Assembly (NCBI GenBank): GCA_009594865.1
Contig: VOPT01000004.1
Coordinates: 57,455-121,454 of the forward strand
Length of the DNA stretch: 64,000 nucleotides
Direction of reading: 5' to 3'
Origin: Nitrospira sp.
GTDB lineage: Bacteria; Nitrospirota; Nitrospiria; Nitrospirales; Nitrospiraceae
Below, one piece after another: positions 17,422-27,519 of the stretch (positions are counted from its first letter, which is position 1; each line of letters starts with the position of its first letter). Made by a program: the position numbers and the translations under genes. The notes beneath the pieces were generated by a model that made no database searches, was not told where the DNA came from, and saw only the letters and a program-made list of their open reading frames with translations.

Positions 17422-18108
17422 TCAATGGGCGGCCGGGTGGCGTTTGGCCTGAATCGTGCCGAGCCAGGCTTCAAGGCGCGCGATTGCGGCTGCGTGTTGA
17501 GCAGCGGGAGGAGCAGGGATCTGAACAGGCATTGGGCCACTCACCGGCACGGGAGGCAACGCGGACTCTAACACGGGGATGGCCGGAGCCGGCACTGCGG
17601 GAACCGCTGCCGTGATCTTTTCGATCGGTGCTTCCGCGATGCTGCGCTTCTTGTCTCGTTTGGATGGAGGCGGATCGTCCGGCGCGCCGGTAACACTGCG
17701 TTTGAGCGCCAGAGCTTCCTCGTCGAAGGGATTGGCGTTGAGGATCGCCGTACAGGAATGCAGTACCAATTCGGCCTGCCCCTCCGCATGGTAGAGCTTG
17801 GCGAGAATGCGGTGTGCTCGAAGGTTGTCGGGGCGTTGCTTCACAACCTCTTCGAGAATGGCCTTGGCTTTTGCCGCTTGTCCCAGTTGATCGTAGACCC
17901 TGCCCAACGCCGCCATGGCGGTCACGAATCCTGGATAGACCTTCAGGCCATCTTCGAGTACGGCCGCGGCTTCCTGCCACATGCCGGCCTTGATGTATTC
18001 GTCGGCAAGAGGAAGGAAGTCTTTCGATCGTGGATCTTTCGCCACCGCTGTAGCCAGTCGATCGATCTCTGCGGCGATAGCGGGAGGGATACGCAATGGT
18101 GACGACAC
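17422..18108 (-). CDS. TPR-repeat protein
   Basis: 228 residues. Residues of about 20-140 form TPR helices (AGMWQEAAAVLEDGLKVYPG, ALGRVYDQLGQAAKAKAILE, AHRILAKLYHAEGQAELVL). The C-terminal third is Pro/Ala-rich and probably unstructured, ending in a short helix. The start is GTG at 18108 with AGGAG 6 bp upstream. No signal peptide, so it is probably a cytoplasmic scaffold; no partner can be named. It lies between coaBC and aroQ on the same strand. Confidence 0.75.
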   Translation of the reverse strand: MSSPLRIPPAIAAEIDRLATAVAKDPRSKDFLPLADEYIKAGMWQEAAAVLEDGLKVYPGFVTAMAALGRVYDQLGQAAKAKAILEEVVKQRPDNLRAHRILAKLYHAEGQAELVLHSCTAILNANPFDEEALALKRSVTGAPDDPPPSKRDKKRSIAEAPIEKITAAVPAVPAPAIPVLESALPPVPVSGPMPVQIPAPPAAQHAAAIARLEAWLGTIQAKRHPAAH

Positions 18109-18150
18109 GGTTGACTCCTAGCGATGCGGCCGCGATCGTGTGTGTGAGGA

Positions 18151-19365
18151 TTACCGGCTGTGCTGTAAGGTCAGGATTCGATCCAGTATACGGTCCGCGA
18201 CGTCGCGTTTGGACAGCAACGGGAGTTCCTCGGGATCCGCTTCACGGGTTAACAGCCAGACCCGGTTGGTCTCCGATCCGAACCCCGACCCCGGCGCGGT
18301 CACGTCATTGGCGACCAGTAAATCAACGCCCTTAGCATGCAGCTTTTCTTTGGCGTGGGCAAGGAGATCGTCAGTTTCTGCGGCGAATCCGACGAGCCAT
18401 TGGTTCGTCCGGCTTGCGCTCAATTCGCGGAGAATATCGTCGGTGGCTTCGAGATCCAGATGCGTGATGGGGCCGCGCCGTTTTTTGAGCTTTTGCACGG
18501 AAGGCCGTGCAGGACGAAAATCTGCGACAGCGGCAGCCATGATGACCGTATCGCTCCAGGCAAATCGGCTGGTCATCGCCTTGCGCATTTCCTCGGCGGT
18601 GGTCACCGGGCAATATTCGACACCGGCTGGCGATGGGAACGAGGTGGGGCCTGAAACCAGCACAACGTCTGCTCCTCGCGATCGAGCGGCTTCAGCCAGG
18701 GCGTAGCCCATTTTTCCAGACGAGCGGTTGGAGATGAATCGTACGGGGTCGATGGCTTCCTGGGTCGGGCCGGCTGAAATGAGTACCTTGCGGCCGGACC
18801 AGTCTCGGCGCGGGTGAACGGCGGTCTGAAGCGCGGCCAGGATTCGCTGTTCATCGGCCAGACGCCCTTGACCCAGGCGGCCGGACGCCAACGGGCCCTC
18901 CTCCGGTTCGACGATGATGGCTCCGCGTGCGCGCAAAGCAGCGACATGCTCCACGACGGTGGGATGGTGCCACATGTCCCCGTCCATGGCCGGCGCGAAG
19001 ATCACCGGACAGTGGGTCGTGAGGAGCATGGTGGAGAGGAGGTCGTCTGCGAGTCCGAGGGCGGCTTTGGCCAGGCAATTGGCGGTGGCCGGCGCAATGA
19101 CGATGGCCTGCGCCTGTTCCGGGAGAGAAAGGTGAAGCATCTCCTGGTGCGCTTCAAAGAGGTCGGTCGCCACATGCGCGCCGGACAAGACTTCAAATGT
19201 CAGCGGGGTGACGAACCGGCAGGCTCCGGCCGTCATCACCACGTTGACCGTCGCGGCTTCGCGCCGGAGCAGGCGCAGCAGACTCACGGCTTTATAAGCC
19301 GCAATACTCCCCGTGACGGCGAGCACAAGACGGACACCGGAAAGTGAGGGGCCGGTGGTCTGCAC
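18151..19365 (-). CDS. coaBC: Bifunctional phosphopantothenoylcysteine decarboxylase / phosphopantothenate-cysteine ligase
   Basis: 404 residues. The N-terminal flavodoxin-like CoaC domain (LAVTGSIAAYKA, IVIAPATANCLAKAALGLADDL) carries the substrate motif as PAMDGDMW, with Asp where the classical PxMNxxMW has Asn. The CoaB domain begins at VLISAGPTQEAIDPVRFISNRSSGKMG. It makes 4'-phosphopantetheine from phosphopantothenate for CoA. The start is GTG at 19365, just behind the rpoZ stop, in the conserved yicC-gmk-rpoZ-coaBC order. Confidence 0.95.
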   Translation of the reverse strand: MQTTGPSLSGVRLVLAVTGSIAAYKAVSLLRLLRREAATVNVVMTAGACRFVTPLTFEVLSGAHVATDLFEAHQEMLHLSLPEQAQAIVIAPATANCLAKAALGLADDLLSTMLLTTHCPVIFAPAMDGDMWHHPTVVEHVAALRARGAIIVEPEEGPLASGRLGQGRLADEQRILAALQTAVHPRRDWSGRKVLISAGPTQEAIDPVRFISNRSSGKMGYALAEAARSRGADVVLVSGPTSFPSPAGVEYCPVTTAEEMRKAMTSRFAWSDTVIMAAAVADFRPARPSVQKLKKRRGPITHLDLEATDDILRELSASRTNQWLVGFAAETDDLLAHAKEKLHAKGVDLLVANDVTAPGSGFGSETNRVWLLTREADPEELPLLSKRDVADRILDRILTLQHSR

Positions 19366-19374
19366 GAAGGGACA

Positions 19375-19737
19375 CTACTCCTCGGCCTCCGGGGCGGCGA
19401 CGGGCTTGGCGGTATCGTCGACGTAGACGCTGAGCTCCTTCTTGATCTCCTTGGCGTCTTCTCCGGTCATCATGGCCAAGCGTTCGGTCTCGCCTTCCTT
19501 CACGCGCTTGGATTCCTTGATCGCATCGCGGGCTTCTTTGCCGACCAGAAACTTCACGTTGTGCCGCAACACTTCATCAAGGGCGATGCTGGTTTCTTTC
19601 GTGAACTTGGAGGATGCGGCGGTGCGAGCCCCTTGGACCAGTTGCTTGGCGCGCTGCGCCGCGACGATCACCAACCGGTGGCGCGAATCGAATTCGTCGG
19701 TGGCATATTCCGGTAACAACGATAACATTTCACCCAT
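19375..19737 (-). CDS. rpoZ: RNA polymerase omega subunit
   Basis: 120 residues. FDSRHRLVIVAAQRAKQLVQGARTA is the conserved omega core, and TSIALDEVLRHNVKF is the following helix. The protein is longer than E. coli omega and ends in a charged tail (KELSVYVDDTAKPVAAPEAEE). Omega helps fold and assemble the beta' subunit. Its ATG overlaps the gmk stop by 8 bp, and coaBC follows directly. Confidence 0.92.
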   Translation of the reverse strand: MGEMLSLLPEYATDEFDSRHRLVIVAAQRAKQLVQGARTAASSKFTKETSIALDEVLRHNVKFLVGKEARDAIKESKRVKEGETERLAMMTGEDAKEIKKELSVYVDDTAKPVAAPEAEE

Positions 19738-20446
19738 GATGCGTGTGCTCCTTTGATGCGGGGGCGGAGGAGGAATTCCCCTGCTTGCCCTCTTTGTCGA
19801 GAATGAACTTTTCTTCCAGCCAGGTCATATTCAGGCGTTTCGTCTTGATGCGTTCCGCCAGAAAAATACTTTCGAGTTCCTTGAGCGATTGTTTCAAATC
19901 GTCATTGCGGACGATGTAGTAATACTCGCGATAGCTCCAGACTTCTTCTTTGGCCTTCTGCAAGCGCCGTTGAATTTCTTCCGGCGAATCCCCGGCTCTG
20001 TTTTGGAGCCTGGTGCGTAACGTGTCGAATGAGGGGGGCAGAATGAAAATGTAGACGCCGTCTTCGAACTTCTTCTTGACCGAACGGGCGCCTTGCACGT
20101 CGATTTCGAGCAGCACATCGATGCCCTGCTCCATTTTTTCGGTCAATTCTTTGCGGGGCGTTCCATACAGGTTCCCATAGACATGGGCCCATTCGACGAA
20201 TTCGTTCCGATCGATCATCTGTCGAAACGACACCTCATCCAGGAAATGGTAATCCTGCCCATCTACCTCACCCGGTCGAGGCTTGCGGGTCGTGTAGGAA
20301 ATGGAATGCCACAATCCCGGCACATTGGCCGTGATCTGTTTGCACAGCGTCGTTTTCCCGCTTCCTGATGGGGCGGAAATGATGAAGAGGATGCCCCGCC
20401 GTACTTGAGCCGGTTTCTCGTGAGATGAATCGGGCGCAGTGCTCAT
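19730..20446 (-). CDS. gmk: Guanylate kinase
   Basis: 238 residues with P-loop SAPSGSGKTT (about 24-33) and the GMP-binding SYTTRKPRPGEVDGQDYHFL region. ALEIDVQGA-type sequence reads LLEIDVQGARSVKK. It phosphorylates GMP to GDP. The C-terminal tail is longer than usual and low-complexity. It sits between yicC and rpoZ, an arrangement conserved in many Gram-negative bacteria, and overlaps rpoZ by 8 bp. Confidence 0.95.
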   Translation of the reverse strand: MSTAPDSSHEKPAQVRRGILFIISAPSGSGKTTLCKQITANVPGLWHSISYTTRKPRPGEVDGQDYHFLDEVSFRQMIDRNEFVEWAHVYGNLYGTPRKELTEKMEQGIDVLLEIDVQGARSVKKKFEDGVYIFILPPSFDTLRTRLQNRAGDSPEEIQRRLQKAKEEVWSYREYYYIVRNDDLKQSLKELESIFLAERIKTKRLNMTWLEEKFILDKEGKQGNSSSAPASKEHTHHG

Positions 20447-20476
20447 AGATGATTCAATGCCGGCGCCGCGCCGACG

Positions 20477-21355
20477 TTACTCCACATTTTGAACTTGTTC
20501 GCGCAATTTTTCCAGCTCGGCTTTCATGCGGACGACCAGCGCGGCAATCTCCGCATCGTTGGCTTTCGAGCCGATGGTGTTCACTTCCCGCCCCATTTCC
20601 TGCAGGAGAAACTCCAGCGTTTTCCCCACAGACTCCTGGCTACGGAGCTGCTGGTCGAACTGTACCATATGTGACTCAAGTCTGACCAATTCTTCCGAGA
20701 TGTCCGACCGGTCGGCATACACCGCCAATTCCTGCTGGAGACGGGCCGGATCCGGTACCTCGATATGGAGCAGCGTCTCGATCCGCGCTTTCATGCGATC
20801 GAAGGCGATGTTGGCGAGGTCCGGAGCCTTCTTCGCCACGACAGACTGGGCTTCGCGGATCGCGTCCAAGTGAACGGCGAGGTCTTTCGCCAGCGCCTCC
20901 CCTTCCCGCTTGCGCATCTTTTCCAGGTCAGTGAGTGCGCCACCAAGGACGCGTAACAGGGTCTTGCCAAGATGGTCGGTATCCACCGGTTCGTCGGTCA
21001 TGGAGACGATGTCGCGAAACCCTGCGACCATGGACAGGTCCACCCCGCCCCGCAAGCCGAGCGTTTTCTGCAGCTTTTTGAGGGCCGCATGGTACTGCTT
21101 GGCAAGCGCCTGATCGATGTGGACGGTTTTCAGGCTGCCTCCCGCGGCCTGTATCGACACCGAGACATCGACTCTTCCACGGAGGCAGCGTTGTTGAACG
21201 GCCTTGCGAATGGGGTCTTCCAACTGCGCCAGAGATCGAGGGACCCTGACGGCCACTTCCAGAAACCGGTGGTTGACGGAGCGAATTTCGACGGTGACGG
21301 TGGCCTGTTGCGACGTGCCGTCCTTCTTTCCATATCCGGTCATACTACGGATCAT
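20477..21355 (-). CDS. yicC: YicC-family endoribonuclease
   Basis: 292 residues from the ATG at 21355, chosen because MIRSMTGYG is the family's canonical start and the ATG overlaps the nth stop (ATGA). The C-terminal DUF1732-type region ends EMGREVNTIGSKANDAEIAALVVRMKAELEKLREQVQNVE. YicC is reported as an endoribonuclease affecting small RNA turnover in E. coli. The gmk neighbour is typical. Confidence 0.9.
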   Translation of the reverse strand: MIRSMTGYGKKDGTSQQATVTVEIRSVNHRFLEVAVRVPRSLAQLEDPIRKAVQQRCLRGRVDVSVSIQAAGGSLKTVHIDQALAKQYHAALKKLQKTLGLRGGVDLSMVAGFRDIVSMTDEPVDTDHLGKTLLRVLGGALTDLEKMRKREGEALAKDLAVHLDAIREAQSVVAKKAPDLANIAFDRMKARIETLLHIEVPDPARLQQELAVYADRSDISEELVRLESHMVQFDQQLRSQESVGKTLEFLLQEMGREVNTIGSKANDAEIAALVVRMKAELEKLREQVQNVE

Positions 21356-22023
21356 CGTGTGAGTTTCCCTTCCCAATGGCAATCGGTGTAGATTGGGCAG
21401 CTTCCGCATTTCGGGGCGCGCGCCAGGCAGACATAGCGTCCGTGCAGCAGGAGTCGCTGCGATCCGTCCGTCCATTCCTCTTCGGGCAGCAACCGCTGTA
21501 AGTCCATTTCGACTTTGTCGGGATCCGTATGGCAGGTGAGGTGCAGTCGCCCGGCCACTCGTTTCACGTGCGTATCCACCACGATCGCCGGCTTATCGAA
21601 CGCATTGCCCAGCAGGACGTTGGCGGTCTTACGTCCGACTCCGGGCAGTTCGGTGAGCGCCTCCATCGTATCCGGGACCTGGCCATGAAATGTTTCAACC
21701 ACGGCTTTCGCACAGTGGATGAGGTTCTTGGCTTTCGTCTTAAAAAACCCGGTCGGCCGAATCAGCGCCTCTAACTCTGCCGAGTCGGCTCCGGCATAGT
21801 CTTGCGGATGCCGGTACCGGCGAAAGAGGGCCGGTGTGACCTGGTTCACGCGCTGGTCCGTGCATTGCGCTGAGAGAATCGTCGCGACGAGCAACTCCCA
21901 AGGCGTGCGGTAGTCCAACTCGACTTTCCTGGCCGGCTCGGTGGCCCGTAACGCGCGGAGCATTCGCGCCAAGCGGCGTGTGTCGGACTGAGCGGACCCG
22001 TGATGTGCGGTGGTGGCTTTCAT
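21352..22023 (-). CDS. nth: Endonuclease III (DNA glycosylase/AP lyase)
   Basis: 223 residues. The helix-hairpin-helix LPGVGRKTANVLL, the conserved VVDTHVKRVAGRL and the C-terminal [4Fe-4S] cysteine array C-x6-C-x2-C-x5-C (CLARAPKCGSCPIYTDC) match Nth. It removes oxidised pyrimidines and nicks abasic sites in base-excision repair. It starts 34 bp behind hflX and is translationally coupled to yicC. Confidence 0.95.
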   Translation of the reverse strand: MKATTAHHGSAQSDTRRLARMLRALRATEPARKVELDYRTPWELLVATILSAQCTDQRVNQVTPALFRRYRHPQDYAGADSAELEALIRPTGFFKTKAKNLIHCAKAVVETFHGQVPDTMEALTELPGVGRKTANVLLGNAFDKPAIVVDTHVKRVAGRLHLTCHTDPDKVEMDLQRLLPEEEWTDGSQRLLLHGRYVCLARAPKCGSCPIYTDCHWEGKLTR

Positions 22024-22057
22024 AATGCGCGGCTAGTGGCGGCCAATTGTGCAGTGG

Positions 22058-23752
22058 TCAGGAGTGAGATGCAAGGGCTAGGTCCTGAGGTGGCAGGTCG
22101 GGATTTCCCTCGTGCGAAGGAGGGGGCGTAGCGGCCGGTAACAATGTTTCCAAGTGTGCGATCAAGGGTCGGAGTGTTTCCGGGTCCAGTGCCGAGATGG
22201 CAATGGCATGATACCGCTGGCAGAGTACGTCAGCCTCCCGCGGTGAGAGTCGATCACATTTGTTGAGCACCATGACGCGCGGAATCGTATCCAATTGGAG
22301 CGACTGCAGCACGCCATCAACCGCCGTAATCTGCTGGTCGAGATTCGGTGCGGAGGCATCGACCACGTGAAGCAGCATGTCGGCATCGCGCAGCTCATCC
22401 AAGGTGGTGCGAAAGGCGCCGACCAGATCTTTGGGAAGATCCCGGATAAATCCCACCGTATCGGTCACGATGACTTCGCGATCATGCGGAAAACGTAGGC
22501 GACGGCTGGTGGTATCCAGCGTTTCAAACAGGCGGTCCTGCGCCGGAATCTGACTCTGGGTCAACGTGTTGAGCAGGGTCGATTTTCCGGCATTCGTATA
22601 CCCGACGATGGACAAAATGGGGAGCCCCTGCCGGACACGTCTGGCCCGCCGCTGATCCTGATGGCGAGCCACATCATGGATCTCGCGCTCCAGATGCGCG
22701 ATACGGTCGCGGATACGTCGGCGGTCGGTCTCCAGCTTGGTTTCGCCTGGTCCGCGTGTCCCGATTCCTCCGCCGAGGCGCGACAATGAGGTCCCATGCC
22801 CCGAGAGCCGCGGTAACAGGTACCGGAGCTGGGCCAATTCGACCTGCACCTTGCCTTCCCGCGTGTGCGCGCGCCGGGCAAAAATGTCCAGAATGAGCTG
22901 GGTGCGATCGATGACCTTCAGGTCAGTCACTTCGGAAATCGCCCGGGCTTGTGCCGGAGCCAGATCCTGATCGAAGATGATGAGGTCGGCGCCTTTCTGC
23001 AGCGCGCGCATGACGACGTCTTTCAATTTACCCTTGCCGAGCAAATATCGCTCATAGCCCTCATGCGTGCGTTGCGCGACGCGATCCAGGACACGTACGC
23101 CGGCCGATTGCGCGAGTTCGGTCAGTTCCTCTAAATGCTCATCCTGTTCCGCATGGCTCTTCGGCGCGGCGCTCACGAGAATGGCCAACTCTTGTCCTGC
23201 GGCGACGGCATGGTGTGTGTCCGAGCGCTGGAGGTCGTGTTCGAGGGTATGGAGAAAGGTGTCTAACTGTAGATCAAGGTCATGGAACGGGACCGGTTTC
23301 AGAATACGGCAGACCTCGCTTTGTTGATTGGGCGGAAGCAGGTGCGCAAGATGCAACAGGCCGGGTTCGCCCGTCTCGGTCACCCCCAATGCTCCGATCA
23401 TGTCCAATCGCAGAAGTGCTAAGTGCGTGAGATCGTCTTGGCTCAGAGGTTCGTCATGAAGATGGATGCGGATGAGCCTGAGGCCGCGCAGTGAATGAGA
23501 CCCGACCCTGAATTTGGCCAGCGATTCGAATGTTGGGGCGCAGCCTGCGCCTACCAATACTTGCTCAATGGCCCCACGGCGCGTGATCAGGAGTCCAATG
23601 GGGCGGCGAATTTCACGGGACAGCTGGGTTGTCGTGCGAGCTAATTCGGCAGTGAGGACTACGGAGGCAGGGATGCGGCGTCGATACAATCGTTCCAGCG
23701 CCGAGACGTGGCTGGCTTTCAGGCCGCTGACATGTCCGTGAATTGTGGCGAT
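22058..23752 (-). CDS. hflX: Ribosome-associated GTPase HflX (non-standard or uncertain start)
   Basis: About 564 residues with an extended N-terminal domain (GLKASHVSALERLYRRRIP) seen in the longer HflX forms. The HflX glycine-rich segment GGIGTRGPGETKLETDRRRIRDRI and the G domain with GYTNAGKSTLLN, DTVGFIRDLP and NKCD follow. HflX splits stalled or hibernating 70S ribosomes. The start is unresolved: conserved sequence begins right after the tsaD stop, where AAGGAG is followed in frame only by ATC (23752) and ATT (23743). Standard in-frame starts (GTG at 23824, ATG at 23896) lie inside tsaD. Confidence 0.9.
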   Translation of the reverse strand: MATIHGHVSGLKASHVSALERLYRRRIPASVVLTAELARTTTQLSREIRRPIGLLITRRGAIEQVLVGAGCAPTFESLAKFRVGSHSLRGLRLIRIHLHDEPLSQDDLTHLALLRLDMIGALGVTETGEPGLLHLAHLLPPNQQSEVCRILKPVPFHDLDLQLDTFLHTLEHDLQRSDTHHAVAAGQELAILVSAAPKSHAEQDEHLEELTELAQSAGVRVLDRVAQRTHEGYERYLLGKGKLKDVVMRALQKGADLIIFDQDLAPAQARAISEVTDLKVIDRTQLILDIFARRAHTREGKVQVELAQLRYLLPRLSGHGTSLSRLGGGIGTRGPGETKLETDRRRIRDRIAHLEREIHDVARHQDQRRARRVRQGLPILSIVGYTNAGKSTLLNTLTQSQIPAQDRLFETLDTTSRRLRFPHDREVIVTDTVGFIRDLPKDLVGAFRTTLDELRDADMLLHVVDASAPNLDQQITAVDGVLQSLQLDTIPRVMVLNKCDRLSPREADVLCQRYHAIAISALDPETLRPLIAHLETLLPAATPPPSHEGNPDLPPQDLALASHS

Positions 23753-23774
23753 GGTGCTCCTTGCGGCCCGAACG

Positions 23775-24833
23775 TTAGGATGTGCGGCGGACCGCTCCGC
23801 TCCCCGACCAGACCGGCAGCGCACAGTCGGGCATGGCTTCGCAGTCGAATGACGCGACGTTGCCCTGGAGGAGCGCTCGCTGTCCTGCGGCGGCAATCAT
23901 CGCCGCATTGTCCGTGCAGTATGAGAGGGCCGGCAAGCCCAATTCAATGCCTTCCTTGACGGCTCGCTCAGTCAATCGGGTTCGAAGCCGCGAATTCGCG
24001 GAGACACCGCCCACGACGGCAAGGGCTGACACCCCTGCGCGCTCGACGGCGGCGAAAGCCTGGCGAACCAGGACATCCACGATGGCTTCCTGGTAGGCCG
24101 CGGCCAGGTCGGCCTGTTGTTGGGCAATCGCTTCCAGGCTCATGCCTTGTAAATGATAGAGCAGCGCGGTTTTGAGCCCGCTGAAGCTGAAATCGAATTG
24201 ACCCGTTCTGACACGTGAGCGTGGAAATCGCACGGTGGTCGGACGGCCCTTTCGAGCAGCGGCGTCAATGAGCGGTCCGCCTGGGTATCCAAGACCGAGC
24301 ATCTGCGCGCCTTTATCAAAGGCCTCACCTGCCGCATCATCAATCGTGCGACCCATGAGGTGAAATCCACCCTTCTCTTCGGCGTGGAAAAGATGCGTAT
24401 GCCCTCCTGATGCGATCAGGACCACGCAGTCTCTTGGAAAGGCCGGACGATTGATCCACGCCGACGCAATGTGCCCCTCCAGGTGACTGACGCCGACTAG
24501 CGGAATATCCAAGGCATAGGCTGTGGACTTGGCGTAACTGAGGCCGACCAGAAGAGCGCCTGCCAGACCTGGCCCTTGAGTGACGGCAATGGCTCGGAGA
24601 TCTTGCCATCCGAGACCGGCCTCCTCGAGCGCGCGGCCTGTCACCTGGGCAATGTTTTGGATATGGGCTCTCGAGGCGAGTTCCGGCACCACCCCGCCGA
24701 ATCGCTCGTGCACGGCCTGTTGCGATGAAATGATGTTGGAGAGGACGTGTCCTTCCCCATCAAGAACGGCTGCGGCAGTTTCGTCACAGGAGGTTTCGAT
24801 ACCGAGGATGGTTGCCGAAGCAGCACTGTTCAT
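23775..24833 (-). CDS. tsaD: tRNA N6-threonylcarbamoyladenosine transferase TsaD
   Basis: 352 residues from the ATG at 24833 (MNSAASATILGIETSCDETAAA, the family start). Metal-binding HIQNIAQV and the SGGHTHLF and DDAAGEAFDKGAQMLGLGYPGG motifs identify the Kae1/TsaD fold. It transfers threonylcarbamoyl to A37 of ANN-decoding tRNAs with TsaB and TsaE, which are not in this window. It is co-directional with and just upstream of hflX; its own start lacks a strong Shine-Dalgarno. Confidence 0.95.
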   Translation of the reverse strand: MNSAASATILGIETSCDETAAAVLDGEGHVLSNIISSQQAVHERFGGVVPELASRAHIQNIAQVTGRALEEAGLGWQDLRAIAVTQGPGLAGALLVGLSYAKSTAYALDIPLVGVSHLEGHIASAWINRPAFPRDCVVLIASGGHTHLFHAEEKGGFHLMGRTIDDAAGEAFDKGAQMLGLGYPGGPLIDAAARKGRPTTVRFPRSRVRTGQFDFSFSGLKTALLYHLQGMSLEAIAQQQADLAAAYQEAIVDVLVRQAFAAVERAGVSALAVVGGVSANSRLRTRLTERAVKEGIELGLPALSYCTDNAAMIAAAGQRALLQGNVASFDCEAMPDCALPVWSGSGAVRRTS

Positions 24834-24902
24834 AGGGCAGAGAGGCGAAGCCGTTTCGAATTGACCTTGAACAAATTCAGCACGTGACTCCGTGAAAAGC
24901 GA

Positions 24903-24936
24903 CAACCCCCGGATCCGGTTGGGACCGCGGGGGTTG
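24903..24936 (-). terminator. Candidate terminator hairpin behind clpC
   Basis: CAACCCCCG (24903-24911) pairs with CGGGGGTTG (24928-24936) across a 16-nt loop. On the minus strand the stem is followed by TCGCTTTTC, a modest T-rich run, so it probably ends clpC transcripts before tsaD. Confidence 0.55.
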
Positions 24937-24996
24937 CCCGGTAGTGTACAGGATCTCAGAGCCCCATCGATCCTATCGCGATGAGCGTGAGGTGAT

Positions 24997-27426
24997 CTAC
25001 ACGCCCGCCATGGCTTCCTGTTCAATAAAGGCCGGCGCGCCGTCGCGCAGCACGACCTTGATCTTCCGGTTGTCCTTAAAGCGGCCCTTGATGAGCTCTT
25101 CGGACAAGGGATCGCCGATCGCTCGTTGAATGATGCGGCGCATAGGACGTGCACCGTACAGCGGTTCATACCCTTCTTTGATCAGCCACTGTTTGACCTC
25201 GTCATCCACCTCAATACTGACACTCTTGTCGATGAGGCGAAGATTCAGTTCGTGCAGCAGAATATCCAGGATATGGATGAGGTGTTCCTTCTCCAGCGAG
25301 TGGAAGACCACGATCTCATCGATGCGGTTCAAGAATTCCGGGCTGAAGGATCGGCGGAGCTCGCCCATCACTTCATCCTTCTTACGTAAGGCTTGTCCGC
25401 TCTTTTCGTCGTTCTGGAACCCGAGCGAGACGCCCTTCTGGATCAACTTCGTGCCGATGTTGGACGTCATAATGACGACCGTGTTCTTGAAATCGACTTT
25501 TCTGCCAAGGCTGTCCGTGAGGACACCGTCATCGAGAACCTGCAACAGCACGTTGAACACGTCCGGATGCGCCTTTTCGATTTCGTCGAACAGCACCACG
25601 GAATAGGGCCGACGGCGAACTTTTTCCGTTAGCTGGCCGCCTTCCTCATATCCGACATAACCGGGAGGCGCTCCAAAGAGCCGCGAACTGGTGAACTTCT
25701 CCTGGTATTCGGACATATCGATCCGGATGAGCGCATCTTCGCTGTTGAAGAGGAACTCCGCCAGGGTTCGCGCCAGTTCCGTTTTTCCGACACCGGTCGG
25801 GCCGAGGAAAATAAAGGAGCCGATAGGCTTCTTCGCTTCTTTGAGCCCCGCCCGGGATCGGCGAATGGCGCGTGCGACCGCCGAGATCGCTTCGTTTTGC
25901 CCGATGACCCGTTTGTGAAGGAATTCTTCCATACGGAGCAGTTTGTTGGACTCTTCCTCTTCCAGCTTGAAGAGCGGAATGCCGGTCATTTTCGACACGA
26001 CATAGGCGACTTCTTCCTTGCCGATGGTCGGCTTATGTTTTTCCTGGTTCTTCTTCCATTCGCGCTTGGACTCGTCGAGCAGCTTCCGCAGACGCTCTTC
26101 TTCCTCGCGGTGACGAACGGCTTCCTCGAAGTTTTGCATCGAGATGGCCAATTCTTTTTCGCGGGAGATCTTCTTGAGCTCTTGCTCCAGCGCCTTGAGT
26201 TCAGTCGGCAGCGCGTAAGTTTGCAACTTGGCACGAGATCCGGTTTCATCGATCAGATCGATGGCCTTGTCCGGCAGGAACCGGTCAGTGATATAGCGGT
26301 CTGCGAGCTTGACGGCTTCCACGATGGCGTCTTCCGTGATTTCTACGCCATGATGTTCCTCGTATCGGTCACGTAAGCCTTGAATGATGCGCACCGTTTC
26401 ATCCGTGCTGGGCGGTTGCACATGGATGGGTTGGAAGCGGCGCTTGAGCGCCCCGTCCTTCTCGATGTGCTTGCGATATTCGTCCAGCGTCGTGGCGCCG
26501 ATGCATTGAATTTCACCGCGCGACAGCGCCGGCTTGAGCATATTGGAGGCGTCGATCGAGCCTTCCGCGGCGCCAGCACCGACCAGCGTGTGCAACTCAT
26601 CGATGAAGATAATGATGTTGCCCGCCTGCACGATCTCCTTCATCACCACTTTCAACCGCTCTTCGAACTGGCCGCGGTATTTGGTGCCGGCGACGAGGGA
26701 CCCCAGATCGAGCGCGATCACTCGACGGGAGAGGAGATTGTCGGGAACCTCAGAGGCGATGATCCGTTGCGCGAGGCCTTCGACGATGGCGGTTTTCCCG
26801 ACGCCGGACTCCCCGATGAGGACCGGGTTGTTCTTCGAGCGCCGACTCAGGATCTGCAGCACACGTTCGATTTCATCCGCGCGTCCGATGACGGGATCCA
26901 GTTGTCCCTCTTGGGCCAGCTGGGTCAGATCGCGGCCGAATTCGTCCAGTGCTGGGGTGTTGCTCTTGCGGTCTCTCTCGCGAGGCGCGGACTTTCGCAG
27001 GAAAGTCACCGTAAGCTGCCGGGCAGTCAGGAGGTTGGCGCCCAGGCTCCTGAGAATCTTTCCGCCGATGCCTTCCTCTTCACGTAGGAGTCCGAGCAAG
27101 AGATGCTCGCTACCGATATGGTTGTGACCGAGTAACCGGGCTTCCTCCACCCCGTACTCGATGACTTTCTTGACCCGGGGGCTGAAGGGAATTTCCCCGA
27201 AGGTCATTGTCGTGCCGCCGCCCGGCAGGTTGCGCTCGATTTCGAGGCGAATCTGTTCGGTCGAAAGGCCCATTTTTTTCAGGATCATCAGCGCAATCCC
27301 ATCCGTCTCGCGAAGGATGGCCAACACCAGGTGCTCGGTGCCCAGGTAATCGTTCTGATGGCGCTCGGCTTCTTCACGTGCCAGGATGATGATCTTGCGA
27401 CCCTTGTCCGTGAACCGTTCGAACAT
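24997..27426 (-). CDS. clpC: Clp protease ATP-binding subunit ClpC
   Basis: 809 residues. Two N-terminal Clp-N repeats ([20 protein letters not shown]) precede AAA1 with GESGVGKTA, a central UVR-type coiled region ([22 protein letters not shown]) and AAA2 with [16 protein letters not shown]. The LGF in GVSLGFQND marks a ClpP-docking loop. The UVR-type insert makes it ClpC rather than ClpA or ClpB. It unfolds substrates for ClpP; no adaptor or ClpP gene is visible. AAGGAGG precedes the ATG. Confidence 0.96.
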   Translation of the reverse strand: MFERFTDKGRKIIILAREEAERHQNDYLGTEHLVLAILRETDGIALMILKKMGLSTEQIRLEIERNLPGGGTTMTFGEIPFSPRVKKVIEYGVEEARLLGHNHIGSEHLLLGLLREEEGIGGKILRSLGANLLTARQLTVTFLRKSAPRERDRKSNTPALDEFGRDLTQLAQEGQLDPVIGRADEIERVLQILSRRSKNNPVLIGESGVGKTAIVEGLAQRIIASEVPDNLLSRRVIALDLGSLVAGTKYRGQFEERLKVVMKEIVQAGNIIIFIDELHTLVGAGAAEGSIDASNMLKPALSRGEIQCIGATTLDEYRKHIEKDGALKRRFQPIHVQPPSTDETVRIIQGLRDRYEEHHGVEITEDAIVEAVKLADRYITDRFLPDKAIDLIDETGSRAKLQTYALPTELKALEQELKKISREKELAISMQNFEEAVRHREEEERLRKLLDESKREWKKNQEKHKPTIGKEEVAYVVSKMTGIPLFKLEEEESNKLLRMEEFLHKRVIGQNEAISAVARAIRRSRAGLKEAKKPIGSFIFLGPTGVGKTELARTLAEFLFNSEDALIRIDMSEYQEKFTSSRLFGAPPGYVGYEEGGQLTEKVRRRPYSVVLFDEIEKAHPDVFNVLLQVLDDGVLTDSLGRKVDFKNTVVIMTSNIGTKLIQKGVSLGFQNDEKSGQALRKKDEVMGELRRSFSPEFLNRIDEIVVFHSLEKEHLIHILDILLHELNLRLIDKSVSIEVDDEVKQWLIKEGYEPLYGARPMRRIIQRAIGDPLSEELIKGRFKDNRKIKVVLRDGAPAFIEQEAMAGV

Positions 27427-27519
27427 CCCGCCTCCTTATGGTGATGGGGTCTGTAAGAGAAGCCTTAGCTGAGTGAATCGATGCAGGTCAAAGGCTCGAA
27501 AAATACTACTGATGTTGTG

